Assembly (NCBI GenBank): GCA_003023665.1 | Contig: PXYR01000124.1 | Coordinates: forward strand, 1-5,172 | DNA from: Bacteroidota bacterium | GTDB taxonomy: Bacteria; Bacteroidota; Bacteroidia; Flavobacteriales; Schleiferiaceae | Length of the DNA stretch: 5,172 nucleotides | Direction: 5' to 3' | In this document: in pieces, positions 1 to 5,172 of the stretch | Layout: the number at the start of each line of letters is the position of its first letter | Position numbering within the stretch: position 1 is the first letter of the stretch | The notes under the pieces: model-generated | Database searches by the model: none | The model's input: the letters and a program-made list of their open reading frames with translations, nothing else | What the model was told of the DNA's origin: nothing | Made by a program: the position numbers and the translations under genes

Positions 1-505
1 AAGAATCTTCCACCCAGTTCAAACCATGCTGCTGAGCATACTCCAAAACCTCACTCTTATCCATATGAGCAAGTGGTCGTACCATTTGACTATTGCTCAT
101 TCCGGCCATCGTAGTCAAACCACTTCCACGCAATGCATTCATCAAAAAAGTTTCCCTTCTGTCATCCGCATGATGGGCGGTAAAAATGTATTTCGCTCCG
201 ATTAGCTCAGCTTGTTCTCTAAAAAAATTGTAGCGAATATCCCTTGCCCAATTTTGGACATTCTGACCGTTGCGCGTTTTGGGATTCGCCTTTAAAACAG
301 CTATCTCAAAACGGTGCTCCTCTGCATACCAACGACACCATCTTTCGTCTTCATCTGCTTCCTCACGCAAACCGTAATTCACATGAAGTAAATAAGGACG
401 AATACGGTAGCGCTCCAACAAAAAATGACTTAGAACCACAGAGTCTACCCCGCCGCTAAAGCCTAGAATTGCCTTTGAACCTGGAATTAATAAAGGAATA
501 TCCAT
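1..505 (-). CDS. tilS: tRNA(Ile)-lysidine synthase TilS, N-terminal 168 residues (3' end outside window)
   Basis: Cytoplasmic enzyme that uses ATP and lysine to convert C34 of the AUA-reading tRNA(Ile) to lysidine, which changes both its decoding and its charging; normally essential. Translating the minus strand from 505 gives an open frame to the window edge. It shows the N-type PP-loop SGGVDS at residues 17-22, HVNYGLR at about 41-47 followed by an acidic ADEDE stretch, NWARDIRYNFF at about 85-95, TAHHADD at 109-115, RGSGL at 126-130, and a W-V-E-D-S end that matches the family's EDxSN region. The ATG at 505 is the only reasonable start: an in-frame TAG lies at 526-524 with no other ATG between, and 16 residues before the PP-loop is normal for TilS. 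The usual DDQxET is DDRRET here. The gene follows pabB after 24 bp on the same strand and is probably co-transcribed. The C-terminal tRNA-binding part is not in the window, so completeness cannot be judged. Confidence 0.95.
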   Translation of the reverse strand, partial: MDIPLLIPGSKAILGFSGGVDSVVLSHFLLERYRIRPYLLHVNYGLREEADEDERWCRWYAEEHRFEIAVLKANPKTRNGQNVQNWARDIRYNFFREQAELIGAKYIFTAHHADDRRETFLMNALRGSGLTTMAGMSNSQMVRPLAHMDKSEVLEYAQQHGLNWVEDS

Positions 506-529
506 GAAACGAATGTAACACGACTAAAT

Positions 530-1777
530 TTATTTAGCAGCCTTCAATACACTTTCCGCTTTTAACAAGCATTCCTGATATTCTTGCAAGGCATCACTTA
601 GAATGGTTATAGCACCTCCTACATGTAGGGTAGCAACACCTTTTTTCCTATTCAAAGCAATACTGCGAATGACCACGTTGAAATCAAAATCACCTTCTGG
701 TGTGATATAGCCTACTGATCCCGAATACACTTCCCTAGCCACTTTTTCAAAACGCTCTGCGAGTTCCATGGCACTTACTTTTGGAGCTCCGGTCATTGAA
801 CCCATTGGAAAGGAAGCTGCAATAATTTCCCAGTTGGTTACACCTTCGCGAAGTTCAGCCTCCACGGTACTGATTAATTGGTTGACATTTTTAAAAGCGT
901 AGGTACCGAATAATTCACTCACTTTAACACTGCCTTTAGCGGCAACTCTAGAGAGATCGTTCCGCACCAAATCCACAATCATCACATTCTCCGCACGTTC
1001 TTTTTCACTTTGGGCTAATGCTGTTTTCGCGGATTCGTTATCTACTTTAGAGTATCTATTGGTTCCTTTAATAGGCTGACTACAAAGCTTGCGTCCTTCG
1101 CGTTTTATAAATCGTTCTGGAGAGGTGCATAACAGCTCATAATCTTCCATCTTCACAAAGGCAGAAAAAGGCGCAAGAGTTCCTTGAACCATTTTTTTAA
1201 ACAGGGCAACACTATTTAATTCTTCAAACTCTGCCTTGAATCCCGTACAATAATTGACTTCGTAAATATCACCGCGTTGAATGTGGTCTTTTAGCGCATT
1301 TACATTTCGAATGTACTCCTGTTTTGTTTCCACCGGCTCAAAATCAAGCGAAGTCACTTCAGATTCCACTTCATTGGAAGGAAGCAGCAATTCATTCAAA
1401 ACCTCATCAACTGCATCTTCTGACCAGACATCTAACCTACCATCTATATGCAAGACACCTACTACTTCTGGAACAAAAAATTGCGTCTTGGGCCAATTTC
1501 CTAAAGCCTGATTTTCTTGGGTAACCGATTCAAATTGCGTGCGTAATTCATAGCTGAAAAATCCAAATTTCCATCCTTTTTCTAAATGCTCGGGTAAAAG
1601 CTCTTGATCCGTATAAACTGCTTTTGCGCCCCAACCAAAAATAAGTTCGTAGCATTTTTCTGAATTCGGATAGCCATTAGAGGTGTACATGGCAAAAAAA
1701 GATCGACTATTGGATAATTCCAATAGCCGATTCTCTAAAGTTCTCGAATCGACAATATGAGTCGATGCGCAATCCAT
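530..1777 (-). CDS. pabB: Aminodeoxychorismate synthase component I (PabB-type chorismate-binding enzyme)
   Basis: Predicted to convert chorismate plus ammonia to 4-amino-4-deoxychorismate, the precursor of p-aminobenzoate and folate, in the cytoplasm with a PabA/TrpG glutaminase that is not in this window. The ATG at 1777 gives 415 residues. A poorly conserved N-terminal half (with GWKFGFFSYEL at about 68-78) leads into the chorismate-binding domain: GDIYEVNY at about 169-176, SPERF at 219-223, PIKGT at 235-239, ENVMIVDLVRNDL at 263-275, GSMTGAPK at 326-333, YSGSVGYI at 351-358 and GGAIT near 387. The lysine of PIKGT (K237) matches the active-site lysine of E. coli PabB, whereas anthranilate synthase TrpE has PIAGT, so PabB is preferred. 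The start is chosen because TAATG joins the lpdA stop to this ATG; an ATG at 1858 would add 27 unconserved residues over lpdA. The length is slightly below that of E. coli PabB (453). An exact role separate from TrpE is inferred from the motif. Confidence 0.88.
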   Translation of the reverse strand: MDCASTHIVDSRTLENRLLELSNSRSFFAMYTSNGYPNSEKCYELIFGWGAKAVYTDQELLPEHLEKGWKFGFFSYELRTQFESVTQENQALGNWPKTQFFVPEVVGVLHIDGRLDVWSEDAVDEVLNELLLPSNEVESEVTSLDFEPVETKQEYIRNVNALKDHIQRGDIYEVNYCTGFKAEFEELNSVALFKKMVQGTLAPFSAFVKMEDYELLCTSPERFIKREGRKLCSQPIKGTNRYSKVDNESAKTALAQSEKERAENVMIVDLVRNDLSRVAAKGSVKVSELFGTYAFKNVNQLISTVEAELREGVTNWEIIAASFPMGSMTGAPKVSAMELAERFEKVAREVYSGSVGYITPEGDFDFNVVIRSIALNRKKGVATLHVGGAITILSDALQEYQECLLKAESVLKAAK

Positions 1778-3174
1778 TAACTGTGCAACGCTCGATTCCC
1801 AGTCGCAGCCAAAGCCGCTTCCTTTAATGCTTCCGTATACGTTGGATGACCGTGGCAAATTCTAGCAATATCCTCTGCAGAAGCACGGAATTCCATGGCA
1901 GTTACCGCTTCCATAATGATGTCTGCCGCACGAGCTGCAACAATATGTACGCCTAGGACTTCATCTGTTTTTTTATCTGCCAATACTTTCACTACGCCGT
2001 CAATATCTCCTGATGCTCTAGAGCGACCCAATGCTCGCATAGGGAAAGATCCCATTTTATATTCTACACCAGCTTCTTTCAACGCTTCCTCCGTTTTTCC
2101 AACTGCAGCGACTTCTGGCCAGGTATACACGATACCAGGTATTAAATCATAGTTTATGTGCGGTTTTTCACCTGCTATTGATTCCGCAACAAAAACACCT
2201 TCCTCCTCTGCTTTGTGAGCCAACATGGCACCGCGAACAACGTCACCGATTGCGTAAATATTAGCCACGGTGGTTTGCAATTGTTCATTTACAGCAATGC
2301 GTCCTCTTTCATCAGTCTCAATGCCTACATTTTCCAAACCAAGCTTCTCTGTGTAAGCTCCTCTACCTACGGCAACTAGGCAGTAGTCACCTTCAAAGAC
2401 AACTTCTTCACCTTTCTTATTTGTAGCTGTTACTTTAACCTGCTCACCGTCACGACTTACGCCGCTCACCTTGGTGCTCAGACTAAATTTAACTCCTAGT
2501 TTCTTCAAACTTCGCATGAGTTCTTTGCCCATTGCTCCGTCCATAGTTGGAATGATACTTTTAGCATATTCAACAACCGTTACCTCAGCGCCCAGTCTTT
2601 TATAAACAGAACCTAATTCCAATCCAATGACGCCGCCTCCAATAACAATCATGTGCTTTGGAATTTCCTTCAGACTAAGTGCTTCTGTTGAGGAGATGAT
2701 ACGTTCCTTATCAAATTTTGCAAAAGGCAGTTCGATAGGTTTTGAGCCAGTAGCGAGAATAATATTCTTAGCAGAAACCTTGGTAGTACTCTTACCAGAG
2801 ACTTGTACTGTATTCTTGTCCAACAAAGAACCGAAACCTTTTAAAACGTCAATTTCGTTTTTCTTCATCAGATAATCAATTCCGTCACAGGTTGTATTGA
2901 CCACCCCCGCTTTGCGATTCATCATTTGAGCAAAATCAATCTGTGGTTTATCCACCTGTATTCCGTGTTCTTCAAATGAATGGACAGCAGCATGGTAATG
3001 CTCACTGGAATCCAGCAATGCTTTGGAAGGAATACATCCTACATTTAAACAGGTACCTCCTAGTGTTTGGTATTTTTCAACCAAGGCTGTTTTCATACCC
3101 AATTGGGCACAGCGTATGGCGCTAACATATCCTCCTGGACCAGAACCTATAACAACTACGTCGTATGAACTCAT
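1777..3174 (-). CDS. lpdA: Dihydrolipoyl dehydrogenase (E3 subunit)
   Basis: FAD- and NAD-dependent flavoprotein that reoxidises dihydrolipoyl groups on the E2 subunits of pyruvate, 2-oxoglutarate and branched-chain 2-oxoacid dehydrogenases and on the glycine-cleavage H protein; cytoplasmic homodimer. From the ATG at 3174 it has 465 residues, the usual length. Visible parts are the FAD-binding GSGPGG at 10-15, the redox disulfide in GGTCLNVGCIPSK (Cys42 and Cys47), ATGSKP at about 141-146, the NAD-binding GGGVIG at 179-184 with the acidic E202 that favours NAD over NADP, the second FAD motif AIGDV at about 308-312, and the C-terminal dimerisation domain with catalytic HPTYTE (His443, Glu448). 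All catalytic residues are present. A TTG at 3201 would add nine residues (PELKNKNS follows it) but lies inside the candidate promoter, so it is rejected. No E1 or E2 genes are adjacent, which fits an E3 shared among complexes. It overlaps pabB by one nucleotide and follows lnt after 49 bp. Confidence 0.97.
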   Translation of the reverse strand: MSSYDVVVIGSGPGGYVSAIRCAQLGMKTALVEKYQTLGGTCLNVGCIPSKALLDSSEHYHAAVHSFEEHGIQVDKPQIDFAQMMNRKAGVVNTTCDGIDYLMKKNEIDVLKGFGSLLDKNTVQVSGKSTTKVSAKNIILATGSKPIELPFAKFDKERIISSTEALSLKEIPKHMIVIGGGVIGLELGSVYKRLGAEVTVVEYAKSIIPTMDGAMGKELMRSLKKLGVKFSLSTKVSGVSRDGEQVKVTATNKKGEEVVFEGDYCLVAVGRGAYTEKLGLENVGIETDERGRIAVNEQLQTTVANIYAIGDVVRGAMLAHKAEEEGVFVAESIAGEKPHINYDLIPGIVYTWPEVAAVGKTEEALKEAGVEYKMGSFPMRALGRSRASGDIDGVVKVLADKKTDEVLGVHIVAARAADIIMEAVTAMEFRASAEDIARICHGHPTYTEALKEAALAATGNRALHS

Positions 3175-3198
3175 TGAATTTTTATTTTTTAGCTCTGG

Positions 3199-3206
3199 CA
3201 AAGTTA
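3199..3206 (-). promoter_or_regulatory. Candidate Bacteroidota -7 promoter element for lpdA
   Basis: The minus strand reads TAACTTTG here, an exact match to the TAnnTTTG -7 consensus of Bacteroidota primary-sigma promoters. It ends 24 nt before the lpdA ATG, so transcription would start roughly 15-20 nt before the ATG and give a short A-rich leader (minus strand over 3175-3192), typical of the phylum. No clear TTTG -33 box is seen 17-23 nt upstream, which lowers confidence. If real, lpdA-pabB-tilS can be transcribed independently of lnt. Confidence 0.42.
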
Positions 3207-3207
3207 C

Positions 3208-3222
3208 ACAGAGGACCTTTGT
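3208..3222. repeat. Imperfect 15-bp palindrome next to the lpdA promoter element
   Basis: The plus strand reads ACAGAGG, a central A, then CCTTTGT, so six of seven arm positions are complementary. It sits one base upstream (in lpdA orientation) of the TAACTTTG element, just after the lnt stop. The position fits an operator in the -33/-7 spacer, but a short imperfect palindrome can occur by chance. It is not followed by a T-tract on the minus strand, so it does not look like an lnt terminator. Confidence 0.25.
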
Positions 3223-3223
3223 A

Positions 3224-4774
3224 CTAGGGTTTAATTCTAAAAAATCTGCTTAGAATGACCACGAGCACGTTTAAAAGAAAGACCATAGACATCAATGGCC
3301 CAAGGAAATTGCCTGTTAAAACGTACAAGGTTTGACCTTCCAATAAGGGAACATTATCTAGAATGACGCCTTCCTCTTCCCAATGAAGTTGTTCGCGTGG
3401 CTTTCCCTTTGAATCAATTACCGTACTGATTCCTGTGTTGGCACTACGTACTACATATTTACGATGTTCAATTGCCCTTAAACCTGAAAACTTCATGTGT
3501 TGCAGGTGGCCGTCGGTATTGCCCCACCAACCGTCGTTGGTTATTACTGCAAGCAGATTTGCACCCTTCTTGGAATAATCCGTTGAATAACCTGAAAACT
3601 CATTCTCCCAACAAATTATTGGTGCTAATTTCAAGCCAAGCTGCTTGTCTTCAAAAACCACCCTTTCTTCAGAAGTACCCAAGGTTCCTGAAGTACCACC
3701 CAACTCAAGAGCCCAATCGCCTAAAATGGGCTGCAAGTATTTGACAAAGGGCATACTCTCTCCTCCCACCACTAATTTTCCCTTGTGGTAAATTTGCCAT
3801 GGTTCTCCAGTTGTGGAATGAAAAAGAGCAGTATTATACATGGTGTAAAACCGATCCCCCATAGCTCTATTTGAATAGGTTTGTTCCTTTTGAAAATCAT
3901 AAGTAGTACTTCCAAAAATTGCTGATTTTCCGTATGTATTAATGGTAGAAATCAACTGTGCATCAACAACCCCTTTGCCAAGCGTAATTTCTTGTCTAGC
4001 CTTGGGAAGAAAAGTTTCAGGCAACACAATTAAATCTATTTCAGATGCACCACTTTCCGACAGTAACCGTGCTACTTTACCAACCTGCTCACTTTCTGGA
4101 GTGGTCCACTTCTCCTGGTAGGCATCAATATTCGGCTGGACAACAGCAACACTCAAATACCTATCAGAAGTCTTTTCAGGCAATACATAAAGTATCAAGC
4201 TCAGTGCAATTGGCCCTAAAAGAACAGACCATTTCACCAGAGATTTAGCAGATGAAAAGAAGACAATAACCACAAGAAGCACCCATAGAGTTCCTCCTGA
4301 TGTTCCAACAAATTCGTACCATTGAACCAATTCTGGCCAATCAAAGAATGTATTACCCAGATGCAACCAAGGAAAGGATAACCCCCAATATTCGTGCAAA
4401 TGTTCAAAGGCCATCCAAGACGCAATTACTGAAATCCAGGAAACCTTTGAACCGATTCCAAGCCGCACTAGCATATTTCTAGAGCGGAAACCAAACCATA
4501 GAGCAAACGCCATGAGAAATCCATTGATACCTACCGTTGCAATCACTCCTAAAGGATGAGCATTAGCTATCCAATATGTAGTCGCCGCATTCCAAAGAGC
4601 AAATGCTAAATACAAAAAAAGTAGTGGCCGTTTTTTTTGTGAAGCAAGCTGAAAAAGAAGCAACCAACCCGGCAAAACGAAAAAAAATAGTGGACTCCAA
4701 GTCCAAGCTAAAGTTAAACAGGCTGAGGCCAAAAGCGCCAAGTGTAGTGGTTTGCTTATTTTCCAATCGGTCAT
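3224..4774 (-). CDS. lnt: Apolipoprotein N-acyltransferase
   Basis: Inner-membrane enzyme for the last step of lipoprotein maturation, moving an acyl chain from a phospholipid to the N-terminal cysteine of diacylglyceryl lipoproteins. From the ATG at 4774 it has 516 residues, close to the 512 of E. coli Lnt. The N-terminal part has about seven hydrophobic segments (about 7-26, 27-44, 50-69, 77-96, 113-129, 164-175, 182-198), then a periplasmic nitrilase-like domain (about 206-480) and a final membrane segment (490-512). The catalytic triad is visible: Glu253 in LPETF, Lys331 in YHKGKL and Cys388 in IICWE, in line with E. coli E267, K335 and C387. Glu339 in VVGGES matches E343. TNDGWWGNT and RSANTGIS follow. 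Starts at 4792 or 4831 are possible, but the latter runs into the divergent pssA and adds a cysteine-containing, non-conserved leader. The residue after the catalytic Cys is Trp where Tyr is usual. It stops 49 bp before lpdA. Confidence 0.95.
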   Translation of the reverse strand: MTDWKISKPLHLALLASACLTLAWTWSPLFFFVLPGWLLLFQLASQKKRPLLFLYLAFALWNAATTYWIANAHPLGVIATVGINGFLMAFALWFGFRSRNMLVRLGIGSKVSWISVIASWMAFEHLHEYWGLSFPWLHLGNTFFDWPELVQWYEFVGTSGGTLWVLLVVIVFFSSAKSLVKWSVLLGPIALSLILYVLPEKTSDRYLSVAVVQPNIDAYQEKWTTPESEQVGKVARLLSESGASEIDLIVLPETFLPKARQEITLGKGVVDAQLISTINTYGKSAIFGSTTYDFQKEQTYSNRAMGDRFYTMYNTALFHSTTGEPWQIYHKGKLVVGGESMPFVKYLQPILGDWALELGGTSGTLGTSEERVVFEDKQLGLKLAPIICWENEFSGYSTDYSKKGANLLAVITNDGWWGNTDGHLQHMKFSGLRAIEHRKYVVRSANTGISTVIDSKGKPREQLHWEEEGVILDNVPLLEGQTLYVLTGNFLGPLMSMVFLLNVLVVILSRFFRIKP

Positions 4775-4803
4775 AGAGCCAAAATAATGCATCTTTGCAC
4801 TGC
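4775..4803. promoter_or_regulatory. 29-bp divergent intergenic region between lnt and pssA
   Basis: This is all the DNA between the two divergent ATGs. On the plus strand CATCTTTG (4790-4797) is one base from the TAnnTTTG -7 consensus and lies six bases before the pssA ATG. On the minus strand TTATTTTG (4787-4780) is also one base off and lies five bases before the chosen lnt ATG. Either would give a nearly leaderless transcript, so neither is convincing. TGCA occurs at 4788, 4796 and just into pssA at 4801, forming a weak inverted repeat ATGCA-N9-TGCAT (4787-4805). No Shine-Dalgarno sequence is visible for either gene. At least one promoter probably lies inside the opposite gene's 5' end. 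Confidence 0.3.
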
Positions 4804-5172
4804 ATGAAACACATTCCAAATCTTTTAACACTTTTAAATGCCAGTTGCGGGGTAGTTGCCATCTACTTCATCTTTAATCAAAGTACCTCCGGAGTAGCTG
4901 CCTGCCTTGTGTTGGCATCCATTGCAGACCTATTTGATGGAATGTTAGCCAGAAAACTTGGAGTGAACACAGACCTTGGTATTCAGCTAGATTCTCTTGC
5001 AGATACTATTTCTTTTGGCGTGGTTCCTGCATTTCTATGGTCTAGTATCCTTACGGACTTTGGAACATTAGAACAACCCTGGGGTGTTATTCTAGGCGCA
5101 GGGATAGCGGCCTCTAGTGTTTATCGTTTGGCAAAATTCAACTTAATTGAAGAAACAACGGTGGATTTCACA
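4804..5172 (+). CDS. pssA: CDP-diacylglycerol-serine O-phosphatidyltransferase, N-terminal 123 residues (3' end outside window)
   Basis: Integral membrane enzyme that joins L-serine to CDP-diacylglycerol, making phosphatidylserine and CMP; decarboxylation of the product gives phosphatidylethanolamine. The open frame from 4804 to the right edge contains the complete CDP-alcohol phosphotransferase signature D-x2-D-G-x2-A-R-x8-G-x3-D-x3-D: Asp42, Asp45-Gly46, Ala49-Arg50, Gly59, Asp63 and Asp67, with exact spacing. The start MKHIPNLLTLLN and the later YRLAKFN (107-113, usually RLARFN) point to the PssA subfamily rather than PgsA. Hydrophobic segments fall at about 13-24, 29-44, 70-83 and 93-107. 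An in-frame TAG at 4774-4776 with no other ATG fixes the start at 4804. It diverges from lnt with 29 bp between start codons. Only about half of a typical protein is present, so the C-terminal membrane part cannot be assessed. Confidence 0.93.
   Translation, partial: MKHIPNLLTLLNASCGVVAIYFIFNQSTSGVAACLVLASIADLFDGMLARKLGVNTDLGIQLDSLADTISFGVVPAFLWSSILTDFGTLEQPWGVILGAGIAASSVYRLAKFNLIEETTVDFT

Noticed and set aside
244..459. 71-residue plus-strand open frame
   Set aside because: It lies wholly antisense to tilS, whose PP-loop and HHADD motifs are intact, and its translation shows no recognisable domain.
1281..1524. Two overlapping plus-strand open frames
   Set aside because: Both are antisense to the N-terminal half of pabB and are low-complexity Ser/Thr- or His/Leu-rich translations, as expected for shadow frames.
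1778..1858. Upstream ATG at 1858 extending pabB by 27 residues
   Set aside because: The extension would overlap lpdA by about 80 bp and has no PabB-like sequence, while a TAATG coupling site gives a better start.
3175..3201. TTG start adding nine residues to lpdA
   Set aside because: The TTG is part of the TAACTTTG candidate promoter, and the ATG at 3174 gives the normal MSSYDVVVIG start of the family.
3175..3223. Possible transcription terminator after lnt
   Set aside because: The inverted repeats here (CAAAG with CTTTG, and the 15-bp palindrome) are short and are not followed by a T-tract on the minus strand.
4563..4862. 99-residue minus-strand open frame across the lnt/pssA junction
   Set aside because: It is out of frame with lnt and antisense to pssA, and both of those genes have clear family motifs.
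1..5172. Mobile element, CRISPR, RNA gene or novel accessory system
   Set aside because: Genes fill nearly all the window and all are recognisable housekeeping families; no long direct or inverted repeats, integrase or transposase motifs, or tRNA/rRNA-like stretches were seen by eye.

Overview
The window looks like ordinary core chromosome of a Bacteroidota bacterium, probably from the Flavobacteriales. Three things suggest this. The protein variants match that phylum: an Lnt with a GGE motif in place of FGE and a TNDGWWGNT stretch, a compact PabB, and a PssA starting MKHIPNLLTLLN. A TAACTTTG element, matching the Bacteroidota -7 box TAnnTTTG, lies just upstream of lpdA. No start shows a clear Shine-Dalgarno sequence; leaders are A/T-rich instead. 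This assignment is inferred from sequence style; no search was run.

Layout: four genes lie on the minus strand and one on the plus strand, with almost no space between them. On the minus strand, in transcription order, are lnt (4774-3224, apolipoprotein N-acyltransferase), lpdA (3174-1777, dihydrolipoyl dehydrogenase), pabB (1777-530, aminodeoxychorismate synthase component I) and tilS (505 to the left edge, tRNA(Ile)-lysidine synthase, 3' part missing). Gaps are 49 bp (lnt-lpdA), a 1-nt TAATG stop/start overlap (lpdA-pabB) and 24 bp (pabB-tilS). On the plus strand, pssA (CDP-diacylglycerol-serine O-phosphatidyltransferase) starts at 4804, divergent from lnt, and runs off the right edge. The whole non-coding content is about 100 bp in three short gaps.

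Functional reading: Lnt and PssA both concern the cell envelope. PssA makes the precursor of phosphatidylethanolamine, and phospholipids of that kind are the acyl donors for Lnt. LpdA is the E3 flavoprotein shared by 2-oxoacid dehydrogenase complexes and glycine cleavage; here it stands apart from any E1/E2 gene. PabB feeds folate synthesis, and TilS modifies the AUA-reading tRNA(Ile). The minus-strand row is therefore a compact run of unrelated housekeeping genes, with a probable internal promoter before lpdA.

I found no mobile element, CRISPR array, RNA gene, defence system or evident new system. The findings are modest: start-site choices, a tight divergent promoter region, a candidate promoter with an adjacent palindrome, and a few motif variants.
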